Source of the DNA: SIG480 sp045539475
GTDB taxonomy: Bacteria; Bacillota; Clostridia; Oscillospirales; JAAYXM01
Assembly (NCBI GenBank): GCA_045539475.1
Contig: JAZQFJ010000035.1
Location: 1-44,871 of the forward strand
Direction: 5' to 3'
DNA: 44,871 nt
In this document: in pieces, positions 17,346 through 25,090 of the stretch
Numbering within the stretch: position 1 is the stretch's first letter
How the letters are laid out: each line of letters opens with the position of its first letter
Translations under genes and position numbers: made by a program
The notes under the pieces: model-generated
Seen by the model: only the letters and a program-made list of their open reading frames with translations
The model's database searches: none
Told to the model about the DNA's origin: nothing

Positions 17346-18179
17346 ATGACATTTGATACACTCATTATGAAAATAATAACGGGGAAGGCGCCGTGTGTTG
17401 TAGGACTTGATGTCGGCGAGAGCGAGCTTCCGGAAAGCTTTTCGGCGGGGGCAGATGCATTGGAGAATATCAGAGAATTCAACCGCGCAGTAATAGATGC
17501 AGTATGTGAGCTTGTTCCGGCAATTTCGGTGAATATACCGGCACTTTTGCCGTATGGCGTGTCTGTTATCAGCGATGCAATTTCCTATGCGAAGGAAAAA
17601 GAGCTTTTCACCATCGCGGATGCAAAATGCAGCGGAGACCCTGTTGCATCGCCTGCCGAGGCAGAGTTTTATTTTACCACTCTCGGTGCAGACTGTGTAA
17701 CGGTAAGCCCGTATTTCGGTGCTGCAGGTCTTTTTCCGTTTTTTAAAAAGGCGGCGCATGAGCGCAAAAGCGTTTTTGTTCTCTCTCGCTCAGACAGCGG
17801 TTCTCCGCAGGATTTTCAGGAGCTTATGGCAGGGCTGCGAACGGTTTACCGCGCGGTATGCGAAAAGGCGGCAATGTGGGGAGATAAACGCATCGGTGAT
17901 ATGGGGTATTCCGATATCGGCGTAATGCTCGGCGGTGTTGATAACAAAACGATAGCAGAGCTTCGGCGCACATACAAGAAAATGCTGTTTTTGCTTACAG
18001 GATACGACGGCGAAAAGGTAAGCGCCCATGACCTTACCGGAGCGTTTGATATGCGTGGGCTTGGTGGTCTTGTATATGTAACCCGCCCGATAACAGCACC
18101 GTCCGGAGAGGGAGATTTCGGAGAGAGAGTAAAGGCGGCGGCAGAGGAAGTTTGTCGCGATCTGCGCCTTTGCTTCTGA
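17346..18179 (+). CDS. Divergent orotidine-5'-phosphate decarboxylase-like protein
   Basis: A 277-residue TIM barrel clearly of the type-2 PyrF kind (VVGLDVGES, FTIADAK, LGADCVTVSPYFG, LTGYDGEKV, VYVTRPI). OMP decarboxylase makes UMP and depends on a Lys plus an Asp-x-Lys-x2-Asp set. Here the loop reads D92-A-K94-C-S-G-D98, one residue longer than the usual DAKRGD, with the Arg absent. The strand that normally holds the first catalytic Lys (VKPQ/VKPN) reads AISVNIP. It lies after an AGCS carrier and not in a pyr operon. It may be a diverged but working enzyme, or a paralogue with another role. SD AAGGGG precedes ATG 17346. Confidence 0.75.
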   Translation: MTFDTLIMKIITGKAPCVVGLDVGESELPESFSAGADALENIREFNRAVIDAVCELVPAISVNIPALLPYGVSVISDAISYAKEKELFTIADAKCSGDPVASPAEAEFYFTTLGADCVTVSPYFGAAGLFPFFKKAAHERKSVFVLSRSDSGSPQDFQELMAGLRTVYRAVCEKAAMWGDKRIGDMGYSDIGVMLGGVDNKTIAELRRTYKKMLFLLTGYDGEKVSAHDLTGAFDMRGLGGLVYVTRPITAPSGEGDFGERVKAAAEEVCRDLRLCF

Positions 18180-18186
18180 TTAAAAA

Positions 18187-18660
18187 ATGAATGAAGTACA
18201 GATAAAACTTGCGGCGTTGCCGCGGGATAAAGAAAAAATAAGCGAATATTATGCCGCGGCGTGGAGGGAAATCTTCGGTGAAGAATTGCTGTATGCCCGC
18301 GATGCCGCCACAAAGGCGCGAAGACTGCTCCGGCGCGATGCGGGAAACATCGCATTCGGCTATCTCGGAGAGCGGGAAGCAGGGATTATAATGCTTGATG
18401 ACAGCGTTTATGTGTATCCCGGCGCAGGGCATATTTCCCTGCTGTATTTAAAACCGGATTTCCGTCGGATTGGGCTGGGCTTCGGGCTGGTTTCGTATGC
18501 GGCGGAAAAATATAAAAAAGAAGGAAAAAAGCACGTTAGCGTGCGTGTCGCAGAGAGCAACGCATCGGCGTATGCTTTTTACAAAAAACACGGTTTTTAT
18601 GAGGTGTTCAGAGAAACGGAGGAGACCGTGCGGCAGATTGTTATGCTGCTTGATATTTAG
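18187..18660 (+). CDS. GNAT-family N-acetyltransferase
   Basis: A 157-residue acetyl-CoA-dependent transferase. The acetyl-CoA-binding motif is LYLKPDFRRIGLGFGLVSYA (~90-109, R-x-x-G-x-G), and motif B is VRVAESNASAYAFYKKHGFYEV. The acceptor is unknown; it could be an amino group of a small molecule or protein. The start ATG 18187 lies 7 nt after the pyrF-like stop and has no good SD, so translation probably depends on coupling to the upstream gene. Next, 13 nt on, is the flippase gene. Confidence 0.85.
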   Translation: MNEVQIKLAALPRDKEKISEYYAAAWREIFGEELLYARDAATKARRLLRRDAGNIAFGYLGEREAGIIMLDDSVYVYPGAGHISLLYLKPDFRRIGLGFGLVSYAAEKYKKEGKKHVSVRVAESNASAYAFYKKHGFYEVFRETEETVRQIVMLLDI

Positions 18661-18673
18661 GAGGTAGTTTGTT

Positions 18674-20272
18674 TTGGCTCAGAAAAAAGAGGCGTCTTTT
18701 GTAAAAGGTGCGCTTATTCTCGCGGTTGCGAGCATTCTTGTGAAGGTAATAGGTGCGGTGTTCCGCATCCCGCTCACAAATCTCGTCGGTGAATACACGA
18801 TGGGACTTTACAGCATGGCATACCGCTATTACTCGATATTGCTTACCATTGCTACGGCGGGAATCCCGATTGCGATATCAAAGATGATTTCGGAAAGCCG
18901 CGCGCTTTCGCGTCCGCGTGAGACAAGCCGCATTTTCAAAACCGCAATGAGTCTGTGCATTACGATAGGTCTTGCAGGATGTATTGTACTTATTGCTTTT
19001 TCTGAAAAGCTTGCTCTTGCAACGAATGATATCAACGCAGCCCCCAGCATAGTTGCGCTTGCGCCCGCAGTTCTCTTTATGGCGTGCACAGCGGCGTTCC
19101 GCGGGTATTTTCAGGGACACGAAAATATGGTGCCAACTGCGCTCTCACAGATAATTGAGGCGCTCTCCCGCCTTTTTGTCGGTCTTGCGCTTGCGTGGAT
19201 ATTACTGAAAAACGGATATGACGGAAAATACATATCCGCCGGAATAATAACCGGAATAACATTTGGTACCGTGCTAACCGTTCTTATGATGCTTTTCTTT
19301 GCATGGCGCAAGCGCTCAAACGAAGGAAGACTTCCGGACGGCGGGGAACAGATAAGAAAGAGCAGTGAAATTCTTTCTTCGCTTTTGAAAATTGCAGTTC
19401 CGGTAACTCTCGGCTCACTCGTTATGAATGTTACCAGCACTATTGATATGTTCCTTATAACAAACCGCCTCGCCTCGCTCGGATATGATTCCGAGATGAC
19501 GACATCTATGTTCGGAATATATGAAAACTATGCACTTCCGATTTTCAATCTTGTTCCGTCCATCATCATTTCGCTCAACGTGAGTGTTACGCCGACTATT
19601 TCCGCGGCGCACGCTGTGGGAGACCGCGAAAAGCTCACAAAAACGCTTCTTTCCGCGCTTCGGATAGTTGTTATATTCACGCTTCCGGCGGCGGTCGGGA
19701 TATCCGTCCTCTCAAAGCCGGTGCTTTCAATTCTCTACACCTCAGCATCGGATGTTGCGATAGCGGCTCCCGTGCTTACTATACTCGGAATTGCATCGTT
19801 TTTCCTCTGCGCATCATCTCTTACGTCAACTTCAATGCAGGCGCTCGGGCATGCCACAATACCGCTTATCACAATGCTTGTCGGTGCGGTGGTGAAGGTT
19901 GCGGCAAACTATGTGCTCATTGCAATACCCGGCATCGAGCTTTCGGGTGCGGCGATAGGAACAGTGCTGTGTTATGTGATAATAACGGTGCTCAATATGA
20001 TATGCCTTGCCCGCCTTGTCGGATTCAAGTCCGGTTTTGTGCAGACGTATCTGCGCCCGCTTATTTCCTGTGCAGTTATGGGGGTAGCGGTATATTTCGT
20101 TTATCATATGCTTCTCCCGTTTGCAGGAAATCTTATTTCCGTCGCAGCTTCGATATGCGTTGGCGTGGCTGTATACTTTGCGGCGATGATATTCTCGCGC
20201 GGAATAACGCGGGAGGATGTTCTCGGACTTCCGAAGGGTGAGAAAATTGCTGCCATTCTCTTTAAAAAGTAA
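18674..20272 (+). CDS. MurJ/SpoVB-type lipid-linked oligosaccharide flippase
   Basis: A 532-residue membrane protein with about 14 helices of the MOP (MVF/polysaccharide transporter) superfamily. The N terminus (FVKGALILAVASILVKVIGAVFRIPLTNLVGEYTMGLYSMAY) is the standard SpoVB/MurJ-like opening. Conserved later pieces are FRGYFQGHENMVPTALSQIIEA and SMQALGHATIPLI. These proteins flip lipid II or other undecaprenyl-linked sugars across the membrane; SpoVB acts in spore cortex formation. Which of these applies is not decidable. The start is TTG 18674 with AGGAGG 9 nt upstream. No promoter is visible in the short gap, so it is likely in one transcript with the GNAT gene. Confidence 0.88.
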   Translation: MAQKKEASFVKGALILAVASILVKVIGAVFRIPLTNLVGEYTMGLYSMAYRYYSILLTIATAGIPIAISKMISESRALSRPRETSRIFKTAMSLCITIGLAGCIVLIAFSEKLALATNDINAAPSIVALAPAVLFMACTAAFRGYFQGHENMVPTALSQIIEALSRLFVGLALAWILLKNGYDGKYISAGIITGITFGTVLTVLMMLFFAWRKRSNEGRLPDGGEQIRKSSEILSSLLKIAVPVTLGSLVMNVTSTIDMFLITNRLASLGYDSEMTTSMFGIYENYALPIFNLVPSIIISLNVSVTPTISAAHAVGDREKLTKTLLSALRIVVIFTLPAAVGISVLSKPVLSILYTSASDVAIAAPVLTILGIASFFLCASSLTSTSMQALGHATIPLITMLVGAVVKVAANYVLIAIPGIELSGAAIGTVLCYVIITVLNMICLARLVGFKSGFVQTYLRPLISCAVMGVAVYFVYHMLLPFAGNLISVAASICVGVAVYFAAMIFSRGITREDVLGLPKGEKIAAILFKK

Positions 20273-20292
20273 TAAAATTCAAGGAGGATGAG

Positions 20293-20367
20293 GTCTGAAT
20301 AAATTCAGACAGGTAATAGTGAAAAGGTAAGAGTGAATAGTTATGGAACAAAATGCAAAGCATTTTG
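20293..20367 (+). repeat. Two perfect hairpins in the leader of the SLH gene
   Basis: GTCTGAAT-AA-ATTCAGAC (20293-20310) and CAAAATGC-AAA-GCATTTTG (20349-20367), each an 8-bp stem, lie in the 149-bp gap between the flippase and the SLH gene. Neither has a U-tract. A TATAAT (20372-20377) follows but has no good -35. Confidence 0.55.
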
Positions 20368-20421
20368 AATTTATAATACATTGGATTGTTTCTTGAACAC
20401 AAAGAAAGGAATGGGATAAAA

Positions 20422-21726
20422 ATGAAAAAAACATTTAAAATTATTCTTATTACCGTAATGCTTACAGCAGTGCTCACAGTGGCTGCTTTTGCATCAAGCT
20501 TTGACCACTGTGCGGATGCACTGAATGAAATGGGGCTTTTCCGCGGAACGCAGAACGGCTATGAGCTTGACCGTGTGCCGACACGTGCGGAGGCGGCAAC
20601 GATGCTTGTGCGCCTTCTCGGCGCGGAAGACGATGCGCTTGAGCTTTCATATACCGCGCCGTATACGGATGTTGCAGATTGGGCAAAGCCGTATGTCCAG
20701 TATTTGCATAATGCCGGACTCACAAAAGGAACAAGCGCAACCACGTTCGGTTATTCCGATAAGTGCACCGAGCAGCAGTATGCAACGTTTCTTCTCCGCG
20801 CTCTCGGATATACCGACGGCGAAAACGGCGATTTTACATACGCAGACGCTCTTGCTTTTGCAGAAGAGTGCGGTGTTGTTGATTTTGTAAACTGTGCAGG
20901 AGATGTGTTCCTGCGCGATAATGTCGCCGCAATGAGCTTTACGGCGCTTTCTGTTGCTCCGAAATCCGGAGAGGCAGACCTGCTTACAAAGCTCAAAGCC
21001 TCCGGTGCAGTTGCAGATGATAAGGGATATATTGAGTTTTTTGAAAATTACCGTAAATATACAGAAGCGTCAAAAACGGTAAACAATGTAACAACCCTCT
21101 CGACAGACATCAAAATGAATATGACGTCTGCCGTTGACGGCGTTGAAAATATGAAAATGGACTATGCTCTCAGCCTTGCGGCAGACATTGATGCGGAAAC
21201 CCCGGATAAAAGCAAAATGAAATATGAGGGTACAATAAAAGCACTCACGGATATAGGTGAGGGCAAAATGAATGTTGAAATGCCGGTAAGCTACTATTTT
21301 GCAGACGGCTGGCTCTACATTGATGTTTCGGGACAGAAGCAGAAGGCAGAGCTTTCATATTCGGATGCTTTGGAAACAATGGATATAAATATGCAGACCG
21401 ACACTAACCCGATTTGCCTTATTAAAAACATAGAGGTAAAGAAAACTGCCGACGGTTATGAAACGTACAATATCACATGCGCACCGGGTGGTATTAATGC
21501 AATAGCAGGCTTGATTGAGACTGAAGATATGGCAGATTATGTATTACTTACAATGTCGGTAAAGCTCCGCGGAGAAAAGCTTGTATCAATGTCAGGAGAT
21601 ATGAAAATGGCAGTTGCGGCGGACGAAAAGACAACGGATATCTCTGTAACATACGAAATGACGAATATAAAAACAGGCGTGGATGTAAAAATCACCCCGC
21701 CGCAAAATCTTAGTGAATATAAATAA
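20422..21726 (+). CDS. Secreted SLH-domain surface protein
   Basis: A 434-residue exported protein. A signal peptide (basic MKKTFK, hydrophobic 7-22, AFA|SS cleavage) is followed by S-layer-homology repeats: ~27-62 (FDHCADALNEMGLFRG ... PTRAEAATMLVRLLG) and ~70-118 (YTDVADWAKPYVQYLHNAGL ... TTFGYSDKCTEQQYATFLLRALGY), with a weaker third to ~180. SLH domains bind pyruvylated cell-wall polymers. Residues ~200-430 form a beta-rich domain resembling lipoprotein-like DUF6612-type folds, but there is no lipobox. No catalytic motif is visible. ATG 20422 is preceded by GAAAGGA. Role: probably cell-wall or envelope, ligand unknown. Confidence 0.82.
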   Translation: MKKTFKIILITVMLTAVLTVAAFASSFDHCADALNEMGLFRGTQNGYELDRVPTRAEAATMLVRLLGAEDDALELSYTAPYTDVADWAKPYVQYLHNAGLTKGTSATTFGYSDKCTEQQYATFLLRALGYTDGENGDFTYADALAFAEECGVVDFVNCAGDVFLRDNVAAMSFTALSVAPKSGEADLLTKLKASGAVADDKGYIEFFENYRKYTEASKTVNNVTTLSTDIKMNMTSAVDGVENMKMDYALSLAADIDAETPDKSKMKYEGTIKALTDIGEGKMNVEMPVSYYFADGWLYIDVSGQKQKAELSYSDALETMDINMQTDTNPICLIKNIEVKKTADGYETYNITCAPGGINAIAGLIETEDMADYVLLTMSVKLRGEKLVSMSGDMKMAVAADEKTTDISVTYEMTNIKTGVDVKITPPQNLSEYK

Positions 21727-21732
21727 CGCAGA

Positions 21733-21764
21733 AACAGCACGGAACTATTCGGTTCCGTGCTGTT
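21733..21764. terminator. Bidirectional terminator between SLH gene and OPA transporter
   Basis: A 13-bp perfect stem (AACAGCACGGAAC / GTTCCGTGCTGTT) with a 6-nt loop lies between two convergent stops. Confidence 0.82.
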
Positions 21765-21784
21765 GTGGTATTATATCAGTTGCT

Positions 21785-22975
21785 TCATCCTCGCCTTCGT
21801 GTTGCGGCGGCGCAGAGGAGCCCGCCGAAAAGCGCAAGAGAAGCCCACACCCATATGATTACGTTCCAGCCGAAGCTTTCGGAGATAAGCGCAATGCCAT
21901 AGGTAGAAAGCGCACTTCCGAGATAGGTAAAGGAATTGAGAACGCCCGATGCGGTAGAGGTGTTTTTAAAATACATAGGAACCATACAGACGAGCAGAAG
22001 GTTTACGCCGTGCATTGCGCCCGTAAGCGTTGCGGAGAGAAAGACCGAGAGCGCGGCACTGCCGGATGACAAAAACGCAAGAAGCACTGCCGCGGCAACG
22101 CCGACAACAAAAATATACGCAGAGAGCGTAAGCTCGTTTCTAACCTTGATGTTACGAAGCCACAGCGTTGCGCGGAAGCAGATTATGCTGAATATAGGAA
22201 GAATAACGCCGGTGAGGATTGATATCGAGCTTCCGAGGTCGTAAACCTCGGCAATATACGTCGGCATCCACGTCGTTATGCCGTCACGCAGCGCCCCCTG
22301 GCAGATTATTGCAACAACTATTGCCACAAGAGCAAATCCGGAAAAAGGATTTTTTCTTTCGGACGAGGCTCCTGCACTGTTTAATTTCGCAGAAACGGAG
22401 GTATCGGTATTGCGAAGCGCAAGCATCCAGACAAAAGCCATTATAATGCACATCCCAAAGGAGAAAAAGAACATACCTCTCCAGCCAACTGTTGAGATAA
22501 ACAGCGGGGAGAGAAGATAAACGGCGATCGTTCCGATTGAGCTTCCCCACGATACGCGCACCGTTGCGATGCGGTAGGTTTCATCATCGAAAAGTCCGGT
22601 CATAATTTTCACAAGTGGCGGCCACATAAAGCTTTGTGCAAATCCGTTTACTGCCCATATGCCGACCATCATTCCGGGCGTGGGGCAGAAAGGAATACAA
22701 AGATTCATAAGCGCCGTAAGCAGAAGACCGCCGAGCATAAGAAGCTTCGGATTTATCCGGTCACCCATATATCCGCTGACAAGCTGGCCTGCGCCGTAGG
22801 TGATAAAGCTTGCGGTGACTGCAAGAGAAACATCGCTTTTTAAAAATCCCTCTGCGCGCACCATTTCAAGGAGAACTGCACCAAAGTTTATGCGGGAGAT
22901 ATAGCTTGTGAAATACATTACAGAGAAGAGGAAAATTAAAAGATTAGTCCTCTTTTTTGTCATTGATGCGTTCAT
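21785..22975 (-). CDS. MFS transporter of the organophosphate:Pi antiporter (OPA) type
   Basis: A 396-residue inner-membrane protein with about 12 helices. The N terminus (FTSYISRINFGAVLLEMV), ASFITYGAGQLVSGYMGDRINPK, and NGFAQSFMWPPLVKIMTGLFDD resemble the GlpT/UhpT/PgtP group. Substrates of that group are glycerol-3-phosphate, hexose phosphates or phosphoglycerate; the specific one is unknown here. The gene starts one base after the upstream DeoR regulator's stop, so they form an operon and the regulator likely responds to the transported sugar phosphate or a product. SD GAAAGGA lies within the end of the regulator gene. Confidence 0.85.
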   Translation of the reverse strand: MNASMTKKRTNLLIFLFSVMYFTSYISRINFGAVLLEMVRAEGFLKSDVSLAVTASFITYGAGQLVSGYMGDRINPKLLMLGGLLLTALMNLCIPFCPTPGMMVGIWAVNGFAQSFMWPPLVKIMTGLFDDETYRIATVRVSWGSSIGTIAVYLLSPLFISTVGWRGMFFFSFGMCIIMAFVWMLALRNTDTSVSAKLNSAGASSERKNPFSGFALVAIVVAIICQGALRDGITTWMPTYIAEVYDLGSSISILTGVILPIFSIICFRATLWLRNIKVRNELTLSAYIFVVGVAAAVLLAFLSSGSAALSVFLSATLTGAMHGVNLLLVCMVPMYFKNTSTASGVLNSFTYLGSALSTYGIALISESFGWNVIIWVWASLALFGGLLCAAATRRRG

Positions 22976-22976
22976 A

Positions 22977-23747
22977 TCATTGATTTCCTTTCAAAAGTGT
23001 AATGTTGTTTTCGCGATACAGGTCGTAAATTGTATCGGGCAGGTTTTTGTCCGTGACGTAGATGTGTTCGGGTTTTAAATCGCAAAGCTTACACAGCGAT
23101 GTTTTTTCAAACTTTGAGCTGTCGGCAAGAACAATGATTTTATCTGCGATGGAAAGGAGCGTGTGCTGAACATCGGCAAGCTTTAAATGGAAATCCGAAA
23201 TTCCACACGAGAGGGAAATGCCCGTGGGGAAAATAAAGGCTTTTGCAACGTGGAGCGAACGCAGGTTCTGTGCGGTGAGATGCCCCCAGAATGCATCTTC
23301 TCCTTTGTCGTAGCTTCCGCCGACAAGAACGGTCTGTATTGTCTCTGAGTGGGAAAGGATGTTGAAAACACCGAGCGAATGGGTAATGACAGTGAGATTT
23401 TTGAATTTATCTTTTATCACATCGGCGAATTCAAGTGCGGTAGTTCCGGCATCAACAGCGATGATGTCGCCTTCTTCGATAAGCTCTGCGGCAAGTTGAG
23501 AAAGTTCATTTTTTTCGCGGCGATGTTCGTCAATGCGGACGGAAAACTCACCTGCGGGTTTGATCGTAGCCACCGCAATTGCGCCACCGTGTACGCGGGA
23601 AAGAACGCCTTCGCGCTCAAGCGCGAGAAGGTCGCGGCGCACGGTTTCGTCAGAAACACCGAAAGCTTTTGCAAGCTCGGCAACGGTAACCGCGCCGGTT
23701 TTTGTAAGTGCGGCGCGGATTTTTGAATGTCTTTCATTTGCAAGCAT
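22977..23747 (-). CDS. DeoR-family transcriptional regulator
   Basis: A 256-residue repressor-type protein. The winged HTH at ~14-52 reads VTVAELAKAFGVSDETVRRDLLALEREGVLSRVHGGA, the DeoR signature. The C-terminal sugar-phosphate isomerase-like sensor domain includes DIIAVDAGTTALEFA and ILADSSKFEKTSL. The start was set at ATG 23747 because the promoter -10 box lies at 23772-23777; the longer ATG at 23783 would be upstream of the transcript start. The gene is cotranscribed with the OPA transporter. A 16-bp palindrome overlaps the -35 box, consistent with autoregulation. DeoR proteins usually sense phosphorylated sugars, which fits the neighbour. Confidence 0.92.
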   Translation of the reverse strand: MLANERHSKIRAALTKTGAVTVAELAKAFGVSDETVRRDLLALEREGVLSRVHGGAIAVATIKPAGEFSVRIDEHRREKNELSQLAAELIEEGDIIAVDAGTTALEFADVIKDKFKNLTVITHSLGVFNILSHSETIQTVLVGGSYDKGEDAFWGHLTAQNLRSLHVAKAFIFPTGISLSCGISDFHLKLADVQHTLLSIADKIIVLADSSKFEKTSLCKLCDLKPEHIYVTDKNLPDTIYDLYRENNITLLKGNQ

Positions 23748-23771
23748 CAATACATCAACTCCATATTCCAC

Positions 23772-23800
23772 ATAATACCACATAAACTCACAAATGTCAA
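23772..23800 (-). promoter_or_regulatory. Promoter of the DeoR-OPA operon
   Basis: On the minus strand: TTGACA (23800-23795), a 17-nt spacer, TATTAT (23777-23772). The predicted start near 23765 leaves an 18-nt leader before ATG 23747. Confidence 0.8.
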
Positions 23801-23806
23801 CATTTG
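23791..23806. promoter_or_regulatory. Candidate DeoR operator (palindrome over the -35 box)
   Basis: CAAATGT-CA-ACATTTG is a perfect 7-bp inverted repeat with a 2-nt centre covering the -35 hexamer of the deoR promoter. It also lies 40 bp upstream of the divergent thiI -35. Confidence 0.55.
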
Positions 23807-23845
23807 ATATAAAGGAATAAAAATAAATTTTTCCCTTTCGCGGTA

Positions 23846-23874
23846 TTGTTTATTTTTGATAAATGATGTATAAT
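23846..23874 (+). promoter_or_regulatory. Promoter for the thiI-cinA-nudix(-wal) transcript
   Basis: TTGTTT (23846-23851), a 17-nt spacer, TATAAT (23869-23874). The leader to GTG 23915 is about 35 nt. Confidence 0.75.
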
Positions 23875-23914
23875 TATAATGTATAGTTATAAATGATTGA
23901 AAGGTGCGCATAAC

Positions 23915-25075
23915 GTGAAAGAGATATTGCTTTTAAAGCTTGGAGAGCTTGTACTTAAAGGACTTAACCGCGGGAACTTTGAAAAAAGGCTTATGAAGAA
24001 CCTTGCGTGGAGAATAAGAAACTGCGGGGAGTTTAAAATATACTGTATGCAGTCTACTATTTATGTTGAACCGCAGAGCGACGACTGCGATATGGATGCG
24101 GCGCTTGATGAGGCAAAGCGCGTGTTCGGTATCGTAAATATTTCCCGTGCAGCAGAGGTCGAAAAGGATATTGACAAAATAATTTCCGTTTCAAAGGAGT
24201 ATCTCCGTGATACGCTGAGTAATGCAAAAACCTTTAAGGTGGAGGCAAAGCGCTCGGATAAGTCGTTTCCGAAAAAATCGCCGGAGATTTGCTTTGAGGT
24301 AGGCTCGGCACTTCACGATGAATTTGAAAATATAGAGGTAGATGTAAAAAATCCGGAAGTTTTAGTTAAGGTTGAAATTCGCGACCGCGCCGCATACGTC
24401 CACGCAAACCCGATTCCCGGTGCGGGCGGGCTTCCTGTCGGAATCAACGGACGCGCCGCAATTCTTTTATCGGGCGGAATTGACAGCCCCGTTGCCGCAT
24501 ATATGATGGCAAAGCGCGGAGTGGAGCTTTTCGGAATCCACTTCTTCTCGTATCCGTACACCTCCGAACGGGCAAAGGAAAAGGTTATCGAGCTTGCACG
24601 CCTTGTCGGAAAATATGCGGGAAATATAAAAATTGCAATGGTTCCGTTTACTAAAATTCAGGAAGAGATCCGCGCAAACTGTAAGGAAGAGTATTTCACC
24701 CTTATTATGCGCCGGTTTATGATGCAGATTGCAGAGCAGGTTGCTCGTGAGAATAATTGCGGGGCGCTCATTACCGGTGAAAGTCTCGGTCAGGTTGCAA
24801 GCCAGACGATGGAGGCTCTCGGCGTTACCGAGAATGGCATATCGCTTCCTGTTCTCCGCCCGGTAATCGGTATGGATAAAGAGGAAATTGTTGGCATTGC
24901 CCGCAGAATAAACACGTTTGAAACATCAATACTTCCCTATGAGGATTGCTGTACGGTATTTACTCCGAAGCATCCGCGAACAAAGCCGAAGCTTGAAAAT
25001 ATCCTTGAAGAGGAGAAAAAGCTTCCGTTTGATGCCCTTTGCCGTGAGGCGATAGAAAACATTGAAATCATATAG
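23915..25075 (+). CDS. thiI: tRNA 4-thiouridine synthetase ThiI (short form)
   Basis: A 386-residue enzyme that adenylates tRNA U8 for sulfur insertion and can feed thiamine biosynthesis. Domains: ferredoxin-like plus THUMP (~1-165, ending VEIRDRAAYVHA), then the PP-loop ATPase with SGGIDS at 186-191 and the later TGESLGQVASQT. The C-terminal rhodanese domain of E. coli ThiI is missing, as is usual in Firmicutes, so a separate cysteine desulfurase (NifZ/IscS-like) must deliver sulfur; none is next to it here. The start is GTG 23915, with AAGGTG about 8 nt upstream; an earlier TTG at 23897 lies before that SD. cinA follows after 15 nt. Confidence 0.95.
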   Translation: MKEILLLKLGELVLKGLNRGNFEKRLMKNLAWRIRNCGEFKIYCMQSTIYVEPQSDDCDMDAALDEAKRVFGIVNISRAAEVEKDIDKIISVSKEYLRDTLSNAKTFKVEAKRSDKSFPKKSPEICFEVGSALHDEFENIEVDVKNPEVLVKVEIRDRAAYVHANPIPGAGGLPVGINGRAAILLSGGIDSPVAAYMMAKRGVELFGIHFFSYPYTSERAKEKVIELARLVGKYAGNIKIAMVPFTKIQEEIRANCKEEYFTLIMRRFMMQIAEQVARENNCGALITGESLGQVASQTMEALGVTENGISLPVLRPVIGMDKEEIVGIARRINTFETSILPYEDCCTVFTPKHPRTKPKLENILEEEKKLPFDALCREAIENIEII

Positions 25076-25090
25076 AGAGAAGGCAGAAAA

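Noticed and set aside
20284..20302. Tiny ORF after AAGGAGG (ATG AGG TCT GAA TAA)
   Set aside because: The ATG directly touches the SD with no spacing and encodes four residues; not a credible gene.
23748..23783. Longer DeoR start at 23783
   Set aside because: It lies upstream of the predicted transcript start, since the -10 box is at 23772-23777.
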